A stretch of DNA of 64,000 nt from Chitinophaga niabensis (lineage in GTDB: Bacteria; Bacteroidota; Bacteroidia; Chitinophagales; Chitinophagaceae): the NCBI GenBank assembly GCA_017849435.1, contig JAFIGY010000009.1:744001-808000 (forward strand), read 5' to 3'. How positions within the stretch are numbered: position 1 is the stretch's first letter; every line of letters begins with the position of its first letter. This document shows positions 53,467-62,050 of the stretch, in pieces. Below the pieces are notes generated by a model that was not told where the DNA came from, did not search any database, and was given only the letters and a program-made list of their open reading frames with translations. Position numbers and translations under genes: made by a program.

Positions 53467-55431
53467 TTGCACCTATTTACCATGTTTTGTAAAGGCCTCA
53501 TTCTTATGGTATCCCTGCATCTGGCTGCCTGGATGCAGCTCTCTGCCCAGGACTCCCTGCAGGTATATAAAAGTCTTGACTCCCTGAAAGCAATGCCGGA
53601 CGATACCCTGAAAGTGAGCAGCCTGCTGGACAATGCATGGGGTTTCAACCGCTTTTTTGACAAGCACAACCAGGACAATGCTTTTATGCAGGAGGCCATC
53701 GCCGTATCCCAGCGGATACGGTATAAAAAGGGCCTGGCACGGGCGTACAACGATCTGGGAACCTCCAAACGGAACAGATCCCAATATATCCTCGCTGCCG
53801 ATCTGCACGAACGGGCGCTCCATTATGCAGAGGAAGCTGACGACAAAATACTGATTGCCAGCTCGCTGAATAATATCGGTGTGGACTATCGTCGCCGGGA
53901 CATGCTCCAGAAAGCATTTGAATTCCACTTCCGGGCATTGAAAGTGGCGGAAGAACTGAACGATGTCCGCAACATCACCATCGCTACCAACTCTATCGGC
54001 AATATCAAACTCTCCAACAAGCAGTATGACGACGCCATCGAAGCGTTCACCCGCAGTCTGCGCCTGGAGCAGCAAACGAAGAATGACCTCGGCGTTGCCA
54101 TCAATCTCGGTAATCTCGGTTACGCATATGAGGGGCTCGATAAGCTGGACCTCGCTATCGAATATTACAAACGCTCATTGTCCGTTAACCAGAAGATCGG
54201 CAGTAATACCGGCATATCCATCTGCTACACCTGCCTGGGTACCGCTTATCAAAAGAAAAAAGACTATCACATTGCCATGGATTATTTGCAGAAAGCCCTG
54301 GCAGTGAATGATAAGGTGGATGACAAGATCCATGTGGCGGACAGCTATCTCAGCATCGGAAGGCTGCTGCTGGAAGAAGGGAAATACGAGGAGTCCCGCA
54401 AGTACACACAGATGGCCATAGACCTGGGATTAAGATGGGGGTTTAAGTCCGCACTCATGGACGGCTATAAGCTGATGGCGGACAATTACAAGCACACCCG
54501 GGATTTTAACCGTTCCATCGACAATACCAATCTTTCCCTCTTGTATAAAGACAGCATACTGGATGAAAAATCTTCCACAGAGTTTGCCCAGATGCAGGCC
54601 ATGTATGAAGTACATCAGAAAGACAATCAGATCAAGCAACTACAGCAGGAGCAGGATATCAACCAGTTGCGCATCCGCCGTAACCTTGCGCTGGCCATTG
54701 CGCTGGCCGGTTTCCTGTTCATGCTCATCGTAGGCGGATTTTTCTATATCCGGCACCGCAACCTGCAGGCCAACCGGCAGACGTTGCAGCTGGAGCTGCG
54801 CTCCCTGCGGTCCCAGATGAATCCGCATTTCATTTTCAATTCGCTTAGTTCCATCCATCGTTATATCTGGAGCAACAACCAGGAAGAAGCATCCGACTAT
54901 CTCACGAAATTCTCGAAACTGATGCGTATGATCCTGGATAATAGTCAGCATACTTTCATTCCGCTGAACAAAGAGCTGGAATCCCTTCGGCTGTACCTGG
55001 ATCTTGAAGTGATGCGTTGCAACAATATCTTTGATTACAGCATCAAGGTAGCCGGGAATATCAATGAAGAGGAAGTGCTGATCCCGCCGATGATCATCCA
55101 GCCGTATGTAGAGAACGCCATCTGGCACGGACTTGTGCACCGGAAGGAAAAGGGGCAACTGGATATTTCTGTAACGCTGAGCGGCAGGGTGCTGGAGGTG
55201 ATTGTTACAGACAACGGCATCGGGCGAAAGATGGCGATGGAGATCAAAGAAAAAAAGAACCGTATCCATCATTCCATGGGCATGAAAGTAACGGAAGGCC
55301 GCATTGCCCTCATCCGCAAGATCAACAATACGAAAGATGCCAACGTAGAAGTGCTTGATCTGCAGGATAACGGAGGCAGGGCAACCGGCACGCAGGTGAA
55401 GATTGTGTTGCCGGCCGAATTCTTGTTTTAA
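53467..55431 (+). CDS. TPR sensor histidine kinase (LytS/His_kinase type)
   Basis: A 654-aa protein. A signal peptide or membrane anchor (LILMVSLHLAAWMQLSAQD) is followed by about eight TPR repeats (residues 70-400, for example AVAINLGNLGYAYEGLDKL). A membrane helix (LALAIALAGFLFMLIVGG) comes next, then a PF06580-type kinase core. The phospho-acceptor is His454 in SQMNPHFIFNSL, and the ATP site includes PPMIIQPYVENAIWHG and DNGIGRK. The TPR part should sense a periplasmic ligand or protein. The gene is 3 nt upstream of the LytTR regulator frame (and 39 nt before its preferred start), its cognate partner. Confidence 0.93.
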   Translation: MHLFTMFCKGLILMVSLHLAAWMQLSAQDSLQVYKSLDSLKAMPDDTLKVSSLLDNAWGFNRFFDKHNQDNAFMQEAIAVSQRIRYKKGLARAYNDLGTSKRNRSQYILAADLHERALHYAEEADDKILIASSLNNIGVDYRRRDMLQKAFEFHFRALKVAEELNDVRNITIATNSIGNIKLSNKQYDDAIEAFTRSLRLEQQTKNDLGVAINLGNLGYAYEGLDKLDLAIEYYKRSLSVNQKIGSNTGISICYTCLGTAYQKKKDYHIAMDYLQKALAVNDKVDDKIHVADSYLSIGRLLLEEGKYEESRKYTQMAIDLGLRWGFKSALMDGYKLMADNYKHTRDFNRSIDNTNLSLLYKDSILDEKSSTEFAQMQAMYEVHQKDNQIKQLQQEQDINQLRIRRNLALAIALAGFLFMLIVGGFFYIRHRNLQANRQTLQLELRSLRSQMNPHFIFNSLSSIHRYIWSNNQEEASDYLTKFSKLMRMILDNSQHTFIPLNKELESLRLYLDLEVMRCNNIFDYSIKVAGNINEEEVLIPPMIIQPYVENAIWHGLVHRKEKGQLDISVTLSGRVLEVIVTDNGIGRKMAMEIKEKKNRIHHSMGMKVTEGRIALIRKINNTKDANVEVLDLQDNGGRATGTQVKIVLPAEFLF

Positions 55432-55470
55432 TGCGTGGAGATCATCTCCTCTCAACCAAAATACCATTCC

Positions 55471-56232
55471 ATGAACGAGATCAAAGCGATTATTGTTGAT
55501 GACGAACAGCATTGTATTGACGCATTGCGGGCCATGCTGGAGAAAAAATGCCCGGAAGTGACCGTGCTGGCGGGTGTACACAGCGTGGAGGAGGCGCGGC
55601 AGACCATTGATGTATTGCAGCCGGACTTAGTGTTCCTGGATGTGGAAATGCCGCATCAGAACGGGTTTGAATTATTGAAACACTATGACCGGATTTCGTT
55701 CGATGTGATCTTTACCACAGCTTATGAACAATATGCGTTAAAAGCGATCAAGTTCAACGCCCTGGATTATCTCCTGAAACCTTTCAGCGTGCAGGAGCTT
55801 CAGGACGCTTTGCGTAAATTCCAGGAACGCCGCCAGCAGAAATCCGATTCCGCTATCGCACCGCTGGAAGTGTTCCTGCAGAACATGAAAATTTTACAGC
55901 AGACCAATAAGAAGATCGCGTTGCCTACCATCAACGGTCTTGTGTTCATGCCCGTGCAGAGCATCGTGCGCTGCGAATCCACCGGCAACTATACCCGCAT
56001 CTTTTTTACGGATAAAAAGCAGCTGCTCGTGTCAAAACCATTGAAAGAATTCGAAGAACTGCTGACCGACGTGGATTTCTTTCGGGTACATAACTCCCAT
56101 CTGATCAATCTGCAGCAGATGGAATCTTACATTCAGGGAGAGGGTGGTTTTGCGCTGATGAGCGATGGTGCGCAGGTAGAAGTGTCACGGCGGCGTAAAG
56201 CGGAGTTCTTAAAAAAAGCGATGCAATTCTAA
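55471..56232 (+). CDS. LytTR-family response regulator
   Basis: About 253 aa from ATG at 55471 (MNEIKAIIVDDEQHCIDAL). An in-frame ATG at 55435 would add 12 non-conserved residues. The receiver domain has IIVDDE and the phospho-acceptor Asp in VFLDVEMP, and the switch Lys in YLLKPF. The C-terminal LytTR DNA-binding domain is VQSIVRCESTGNYTRIFF...FFRVHNSHLINLQQM. It is the output partner of the TPR kinase. Confidence 0.94.
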   Translation: MNEIKAIIVDDEQHCIDALRAMLEKKCPEVTVLAGVHSVEEARQTIDVLQPDLVFLDVEMPHQNGFELLKHYDRISFDVIFTTAYEQYALKAIKFNALDYLLKPFSVQELQDALRKFQERRQQKSDSAIAPLEVFLQNMKILQQTNKKIALPTINGLVFMPVQSIVRCESTGNYTRIFFTDKKQLLVSKPLKEFEELLTDVDFFRVHNSHLINLQQMESYIQGEGGFALMSDGAQVEVSRRRKAEFLKKAMQF

Positions 56233-56422
56233 TGTCCGTTTCCCGATCTCCAAATTTACAGCCAATCTTACCACTTATTCGTCATACAGTACCGGATACT
56301 AAATCAGGGTTGCAGTTGTTTTACCTGGATTGTACTTTTATAACACAAAATGATTGTTATTAAACTGTTGTTTGTTAGAAAGTTTTTTCTCTGCATTACT
56401 AGCGTTTGATTAGCCCCAAAGG

Positions 56423-56449
56423 AAAAAGGCACCTTTCGGTGTCTTTTTT
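56423..56449. terminator. Bidirectional terminator between the LytTR gene and ispH
   Basis: AAAAAGGCACC-TTTC-GGTGTCTTTTT (11 bp, one G-U) with A- and T-runs on both sides. Upstream of it, 56233-56422 is AT-rich with no gene seen. Confidence 0.8.
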
Positions 56450-56450
56450 G

Positions 56451-57677
56451 TTAGCCAAAGGTCTCAATTGCTTCATGGATCTTATGTTCCAGCCCGTAAA
56501 AGGATAACAGCCTGCGGATCACGCCTTCTACGATGGCATCCGGACAGGAAGCGCCACTCGTCAGCAAGAGTGTAACGGAGGCTTTTTCCGGCAGATATCC
56601 CTTACTGTGCAATTCCTGGTGATGATGGAAATCCCAATGCAATACTTCCTCGCGGGAAAGCAGTTTTTCTTCAGAGGAGATGAAATAGGTGGGCAGCTTT
56701 TCTTCGCACAATTCCACCAGGTGAGAGGTGTTGGAGCTGTTGTACCCGCCTACCACTATCGCGAGATCAGCTTCGGTTTCGAGCATGCCGGTCACCGCCG
56801 TCTGGTTGTCGTTCGTAGCGTAGCAGAGCGTATCCCGTGTATCCGCGAATCTTTCCCCGATCTGATCGTCAGCCAGTTCATATTTCTCCTGTATGGCCTG
56901 GCGGATGTGATCTGCAATAGCCTGTGTTTCGGACGCGAGCATGGTGGTCTGGTTTACTACACCTACCCGCTGAAGGTGCTGAAGTACGTCAAATCCTTCG
57001 GAGTACTGACCTTTAAATTCATCATAGAACCCCTCGGCCGGTAACCTCCCTTTTATATAATCCGCCAGCCGGTGCGTCTGTTCCATATCCTTTACCACGA
57101 TGGTTGGCGTATGCGAGCGGCTATGGGAGAAAGTGGCGCGGGTCTCCTCATGCTTCGGCTTCCCATGTACGATCACCGTGTATGCTTTCGCCCCGATCTG
57201 CTCCGCCTTGTTCCACACCCGCTCCACGAAAGGGCAGGTGGTGTTGTATTGCAACGGCGTGATCCCCTTTGCCTGCAGCTGCGCTTCAATCTCCAGCGTG
57301 GTGCCGAAGGCGGGAATGATCACGATATCGTCCGCCCGCAGATCGTTCCAGGGGATGAGCTGGCGTCCGGATGTATCCATGAGGAATTGCACCCCGCGCG
57401 CGAGCAGGTCGTTGTTCACCTGCGGGTTATGGATCATTTCGCTGAGCAGGAAGATCCGCTTCCCTTCGTTCTCATCTACCGTTTTAAATGCGATCTCGAT
57501 CGCGTTCTCCACCCCGTAGCAAAACCCGAAATGCCGGGCCAGCTGGATGCGGAGCGGACCAAAATCAAGGAGGGTGGGCGTGAAGTCTTTTTTCATGCGA
57601 TCCTGCTGCTTGCGCTTTTGCTTGATGGCGGAGATCAGCGGACTGCGGTATATAATGGGAACGTTGAATGTTTTCAT
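56451..57677 (-). CDS. ispH: 4-hydroxy-3-methylbut-2-enyl diphosphate reductase
   Basis: About 408 aa from ATG at 57677 (MKTFNVPIIYRSPLI). The upstream ATG at 57713 lies upstream of the -7 box and is rejected. The iron-sulphur Cys residues are in HFGFCYGVENA, NTTCPFVERVW and TSGASCPDAIVE; GGYNSSNTSHL binds substrate. It is longer than E. coli IspH, as this Bacteroidota form usually is. It makes IPP and DMAPP, so isoprenoid synthesis runs by the MEP route. Confidence 0.93.
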   Translation of the reverse strand: MKTFNVPIIYRSPLISAIKQKRKQQDRMKKDFTPTLLDFGPLRIQLARHFGFCYGVENAIEIAFKTVDENEGKRIFLLSEMIHNPQVNNDLLARGVQFLMDTSGRQLIPWNDLRADDIVIIPAFGTTLEIEAQLQAKGITPLQYNTTCPFVERVWNKAEQIGAKAYTVIVHGKPKHEETRATFSHSRSHTPTIVVKDMEQTHRLADYIKGRLPAEGFYDEFKGQYSEGFDVLQHLQRVGVVNQTTMLASETQAIADHIRQAIQEKYELADDQIGERFADTRDTLCYATNDNQTAVTGMLETEADLAIVVGGYNSSNTSHLVELCEEKLPTYFISSEEKLLSREEVLHWDFHHHQELHSKGYLPEKASVTLLLTSGASCPDAIVEGVIRRLLSFYGLEHKIHEAIETFG

Positions 57678-57701
57678 GATGTCAAAAAAGGTCTGATGGT
57701 G

Positions 57702-57709
57702 CAAAGATA
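57702..57709 (-). promoter_or_regulatory. -7 box of ispH
   Basis: TATCTTTG on the minus strand, an exact match, 24 nt before the chosen start. The -33 partner is weak. Confidence 0.45.
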
Positions 57710-57864
57710 ACAAGTTTCCGCCGGGCGGCGGTGTGACTTTTGATTGACAATCCGCCGGAAAGCGGCCGGTATTTTATCCGCATCCCGTCTTTTATTATGC
57801 GTATTGTATACGCTTTTTATGCAGGAGGCAGTATCTTCCTGCCATTAAAATTAATCATGAACAG

Positions 57865-59151
57865 ATGAACAGACTTTGCAGCTACTCTTTTCTGCTGGCC
57901 ATTGCCGCACTGGCGGTAGCGCCGGCGAAGGCCATGCAACGTGCGGCCGATTCCACGGTGGTAACGCTCTATAGTAACGGGTATGTATATCCGAAAACCG
58001 GCCGCGAAGGCGGGTATATCTCCCGTAGCGGGTTGACCGGCTGGAAGAGCGCGGACAGCTACACCAAAACCTTCTTTGCACTGGCCAAAGGCGGGAAATT
58101 GAACGTTTCGTTGTCGGTAAAGGCGGCGCAGGCGGCGAAGCTGAAGGTGACCCTGGGCAAGGAGTCCAAACAAATCACCATTCCCGCGTCCGTTGATTTT
58201 GTGAGCATTCCCGCAGGCAGCTTTACCGTGAAAGAGCCGGGTTACCATTTTGTGGAGATCAGAACAGCGGATGCAAAGGCCACTCAACTACCGGATATTA
58301 CGGCAGTGATATTGAAAGGAGAAGCTGCGGAAGGTGCGCGGGCCAATACCAGCCAGTACAAGAGCGCACCGGCCACGCATTTATCCTATCCTTTCCCGAA
58401 AGATACCCTGGTAGAATGGTTCTATAACGAGATCTCCGTGCCTGAGGACGCACAACCGCTGCATGCATATTACATGGTAAACGGATGGAGTGGCGGGTAC
58501 TTCGGTATCCAGATCAATTCGCCGGTAGAGCGGCGCGTACTGTTCTCCGTGTGGAGTTCGTATCATACGGACAATCCTAAGGAAATACCGGCAGATTATC
58601 GCGTAAAGCTGTTGGGTAAAGGGAAAGACGTGACCGTGAATGATTTTGGGAATGAGGGGTCAGGCGGACAAAGCTACTGGAAGTTCCCCTGGAAAGCGGA
58701 AACCACTTACAAGCTGTTGCTGCATGCAAAACCCTCGGGCGACAACACCACTTATTCCGCCTGGTTCTTTGATCCCGCAACCGGGAAATGGAAGTTCATG
58801 GCCACCTGGGAGAAACCTAAATCCGGCGGCAAATACTTATCCGGACTGTATTCTTTCGTGGAAAACTTTGGTGCGAACGGTGACGATCTTTTCAAAGCCC
58901 GTTATAATAACCAGTGGATCCGCACAGCCGGCGGCAAATGGATCGAGCTTACACAGGCACGCTTTTCCACCACGGCAGATGATGTGAAGCATCCGCGCTT
59001 CGATATCGGCAGTGGTACGGAAAAAGGATGGTTTTACATGTTCTCCGGCGGATTTCAGCAGGTAGGCACCACAAAGAAAGGAGACGTGATCAATCGCCCT
59101 GCCAACGGCGTTCCGCCTGCGGTGGACCTGGATCAGTTACCCAAAGAATAA
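57865..59151 (+). CDS. Secreted DUF3472/DUF5077-type protein
   Basis: A 428-aa protein with a signal peptide (YSFLLAIAALAVAPAKAM). The N-terminal part (KLNVSLSVKAAQAAKLKVTL) looks like a DUF5077 carbohydrate-binding-like domain. The rest has the DUF3472 features AYYMVNGWSGGYFGIQINS and FSVWSSYHTDNP, then WFFDPATGKWKFMATW. Function is unknown; the fold suggests glycan binding. It is a single gene with a terminator downstream. Confidence 0.8.
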   Translation: MNRLCSYSFLLAIAALAVAPAKAMQRAADSTVVTLYSNGYVYPKTGREGGYISRSGLTGWKSADSYTKTFFALAKGGKLNVSLSVKAAQAAKLKVTLGKESKQITIPASVDFVSIPAGSFTVKEPGYHFVEIRTADAKATQLPDITAVILKGEAAEGARANTSQYKSAPATHLSYPFPKDTLVEWFYNEISVPEDAQPLHAYYMVNGWSGGYFGIQINSPVERRVLFSVWSSYHTDNPKEIPADYRVKLLGKGKDVTVNDFGNEGSGGQSYWKFPWKAETTYKLLLHAKPSGDNTTYSAWFFDPATGKWKFMATWEKPKSGGKYLSGLYSFVENFGANGDDLFKARYNNQWIRTAGGKWIELTQARFSTTADDVKHPRFDIGSGTEKGWFYMFSGGFQQVGTTKKGDVINRPANGVPPAVDLDQLPKE

Positions 59152-59166
59152 AGAATCATGATATAA

Positions 59167-59207
59167 AATAAAAGCTCCGGTTCGCGCCGGAGCTTTTATT
59201 TTTTTAC
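59167..59207. terminator. Bidirectional terminator
   Basis: AATAAAAGCTCCGG-TTCGCG-CCGGAGCTTTTATT, a perfect 14-bp stem. Its right arm contains the stop codon of the hybrid kinase gene (59196-59198, minus). Confidence 0.92.
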
Positions 59208-60884
59208 GCATTCCTGCAGAATGTTGTGCAGTTTGTTGAAGCTGATAGGTTTTTCAAGGAAAGCATCCGCGCCGGCATCCATCAGTATCTGTTCGGAACC
59301 CTTGAAAGCATCGCCGGTGGCCATGATCACGGGGATGTGCTTGAGCGAGTTTTTGTTCTTGAAATGAAGGAGCGCTTCTTTTCCATCCATCACCGGCATA
59401 TGATAGTCAAGGATCACCACATCAGGCGTCTGTAATTCGGCCTGCCGGATCGCTTCCAGGCCGTTCACCGTCATGGTAACACTGCAGCCGAGCTGTTTGA
59501 GGTATTTGGACAGCAGGATGTTGTTCATGTCATTGTCATCCGCGATCAATACATGGATGTTGAAGAACTGTTGCGTCCCCTCGGGCGTATGTTCCTTTTT
59601 AACATCAGAAAGTTTCCCTTCCTGCAACGGTAACGTTACGGTGAATGTGGTATAATCTCCCGGAAGGCTCGTTACATTGATGTTCCCGCCCATAGACGCT
59701 ACTTTGATGCGCGTGATGAACAGTCCCAGTCCCGTACCTTCCACGTGTTTGCTTTTATGGGTAACGAAAGGGTCGAAGATGATATCCTGTTTTTCCAGCG
59801 GGATCGCTTCTCCCGCATTGCTGACCTGCAGCTGCCAGAGATCGCCGGCGCCGCTGATATCTACGAGCACTTCCGTGTTCTTGTCCGCATACTTGATCGC
59901 ATTGCTCAGCAGATTAGTGAGTACAACGTTGAGCTTGAGCGGGTCGCCCGTGATCACTTCCGGCATGAGCGTGATCTTCAGTCGCAGTACTATATCCCGG
60001 TACTGCGCGATCACATGGTGTATGCTGATGATCTGTTCAAAGAACGGCTGCACGAGGAATGCCTTGTCCTCCCGCTTTTCCAGCTTCCCGGATTCTATCT
60101 GCGCCATGTCCAGCACATTGTTGATGATGTTGCGGGCGCTTGTGCCGGCGGAGAGGAGATGGTCGGAAAGAGAGCCGATGTTCTGCAGATCCGGTTTGTG
60201 TTTCAGTTCGCGCTTGATCAGTTGCGTGGCCACGAGGATCGCATTCAGCGGTGTTCTCAGTTCATGCGTGATCTGATAGAGGAACACTCTTTTGAAATCG
60301 CTGCTGCGTACATAGTGACGGCCGGTGAAAATGATCAGCACCAGCAAACCGGCCATGGATATCCATTTGAAGAGATAACGCGATGTATGGTCCAGCTGGA
60401 TGGGAACGTCCGGATTATAAAAGAAATGCGCTTCCAGTATGATCAGCGTAACGATGGCACAGCAGACGCAGAACCAGCGAAGTGCAGGCTTGTTGAACAG
60501 CAGGTAGGTGATGGCGATGAGGAAAATGATCATCAGCTGCAACACGAGAATTTCTCCTAATACCAGTCCGAAATAAAGCACGGAAGCGCATTGCAACAGG
60601 AAGATCGTCAGCGCGGCGGCAGTATGTTTCCGGAGATGGTTCAGCCAGAGAACGGAGAATGCGATCGCCGCATCCAGCAAGGCCGGGAGGAGTATGAGCA
60701 GTTGATGGGTGAAGAAATAGAAAATAATACCGGTTAGCAGCACGAGGCATCCCAATATCAGTCCCAGTGAGTTCACCAGGATGATGCTTTTCGTGGAAGC
60801 TTCGTCACGCATCCCTCCGGTGCCTGTTTTCAGGACAGCAGATACAGCAAACCGATGCCTTATTTTGGAGGTAACGGGTGACAT
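59196..60884 (-). CDS. Hybrid sensor histidine kinase/response regulator
   Basis: A 562-aa protein. The first 180 residues hold five or six membrane helices (SLGLILGCLVLLTGIIFYFF and following). HisKA follows with the phospho-acceptor His in QITHELRTPLNAI, then HATPase (NVVLTNLLSNAIKYADKN, EGTGLGLFITRIKV). The C-terminal receiver domain is HVLIADDNDMNNILLSKYL with phospho-acceptor Asp in VVILDYHMP and the Lys in FLEKPIS. No separate output domain is attached. It probably senses a membrane signal and passes phosphate to an unlinked partner. Confidence 0.93.
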   Translation of the reverse strand: MSPVTSKIRHRFAVSAVLKTGTGGMRDEASTKSIILVNSLGLILGCLVLLTGIIFYFFTHQLLILLPALLDAAIAFSVLWLNHLRKHTAAALTIFLLQCASVLYFGLVLGEILVLQLMIIFLIAITYLLFNKPALRWFCVCCAIVTLIILEAHFFYNPDVPIQLDHTSRYLFKWISMAGLLVLIIFTGRHYVRSSDFKRVFLYQITHELRTPLNAILVATQLIKRELKHKPDLQNIGSLSDHLLSAGTSARNIINNVLDMAQIESGKLEKREDKAFLVQPFFEQIISIHHVIAQYRDIVLRLKITLMPEVITGDPLKLNVVLTNLLSNAIKYADKNTEVLVDISGAGDLWQLQVSNAGEAIPLEKQDIIFDPFVTHKSKHVEGTGLGLFITRIKVASMGGNINVTSLPGDYTTFTVTLPLQEGKLSDVKKEHTPEGTQQFFNIHVLIADDNDMNNILLSKYLKQLGCSVTMTVNGLEAIRQAELQTPDVVILDYHMPVMDGKEALLHFKNKNSLKHIPVIMATGDAFKGSEQILMDAGADAFLEKPISFNKLHNILQECVKK

Positions 60885-60969
60885 GGAACAGGTCCGTTTT
60901 TGGATAATCGTAGTATCCTTGAAATTACGATACTTGTTCGTTAATCAGATGTTAACAACAGGCGGTCTC

Positions 60970-61869
60970 TTACTTCTCGTCGCTATACCGCTTCAGCCAT
61001 TGTTTCTCTTCCTGTGTAAGGCTGTCGTATCCTTTTTCATTGATCTTGTCTAACAGCTCATCCAGTTTGGATGCATGTGCAGGCTCATTGTTGCGTACCA
61101 CGCGAAGGGGTGATTTCCTGGGTTTGAATTTACGCACGGCGGGCTTTTCCCGGCGGGTGAAGAGGTTCCCTATGCGGTCGAACAGCCCGGCCAGCGGACC
61201 GCAGAGGTCTGTGCCCCGCTGAAGCGTACGAACGTAAATGAAGCCGAACAATGCGCCGGTGAGGTGATCCACCATTCCGCCGAAATTCCCGTCAGGGATA
61301 GAGAACAGGTCGATCAGGATCAACGCCATAGCGAGCCACTTGATGCGGATATTCAGGATAAAGAAAAGGGATATTTCCAGGTTGGGCATAAGTGTAGCGC
61401 TGGCTACAAGGAAGCACATCACCGCTCCGGAGGCACCGATGGCGGTATAGTCCACCCCACGGAATCCCGGCACCAGATTATTGGCCAGCACCAGCATGAT
61501 CCCGCCGATGAGGCCGCTGATCAGGTAAAGCGGCAGTACGCGCCGGTCTCCCAGCTCGGAGCGGAACAGGTTGCCGAAGAAGAAAAAGATGAGCATGTTG
61601 CCCAGTACATGCAGTACGTTGATATGTGTGAAGATGGACGTAAGGAACCCCCAGGGTTTCTGCAATAATACAGCCGGCAATGTGTGCAGGGCCATATTCT
61701 CGTACAGGAACTGATGTACGGGAGCCAGCGAGCCGCCTGAGAAAAAAGAAAAAAGGCGGAGCAGGCCGAACATAAGAAAGATGACAATATTGATCACGAT
61801 CAGCATCGTGACCATATTCCCCTGCCTGATCCAGGTGCGCAGGTCCGATTTGATGGAAGTTCCGTTCAT
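60970..61869 (-). CDS. Rhomboid-family intramembrane serine protease
   Basis: A 299-aa protein with about six membrane helices. The catalytic dyad is seen: Ser147 in GASGAV and His202 in the last helix (MVDHLTGALFG). The HxxxN pair is His87/Asn91. The C-terminal 90 residues are cytosolic, Lys/Arg-rich, and end in a helix with SLTQEEKQWLKRYSDEK, as in many Bacteroidota homologues. Substrates are unknown. Confidence 0.93.
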   Translation of the reverse strand: MNGTSIKSDLRTWIRQGNMVTMLIVINIVIFLMFGLLRLFSFFSGGSLAPVHQFLYENMALHTLPAVLLQKPWGFLTSIFTHINVLHVLGNMLIFFFFGNLFRSELGDRRVLPLYLISGLIGGIMLVLANNLVPGFRGVDYTAIGASGAVMCFLVASATLMPNLEISLFFILNIRIKWLAMALILIDLFSIPDGNFGGMVDHLTGALFGFIYVRTLQRGTDLCGPLAGLFDRIGNLFTRREKPAVRKFKPRKSPLRVVRNNEPAHASKLDELLDKINEKGYDSLTQEEKQWLKRYSDEK

Positions 61870-61979
61870 ACTGGAAAATTAAAGAAAATTGTTGATCAGT
61901 GAGGAAAGAGCCTTAGTAAATTATGATTAATTTTATATGTATTTCGTTCGTTTACATACTCTTTTTTGCTTAAATAAAA

Positions 61980-62010
61980 TTGCCCGGGAGGGAGAATCTC
62001 CGTATCTTTG
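61980..62010 (+). promoter_or_regulatory. Promoter of rpsA
   Basis: TTG (61980-61982), 20 nt, TATCTTTG (62003-62010): an exact -7 box. Confidence 0.65.
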
Positions 62011-62035
62011 CCTCCCTTAAAACACTTTACTTAAA

Positions 62036-62041
62036 AGGAGG
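62036..62041 (+). promoter_or_regulatory. Strong Shine-Dalgarno of rpsA
   Basis: AGGAGG lies 9 nt before the TTG start at 62051. Other genes in the window generally lack such a site, so this one is unusual and decides the TTG start. Confidence 0.75.
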
Positions 62042-62050
62042 AAACAAATT

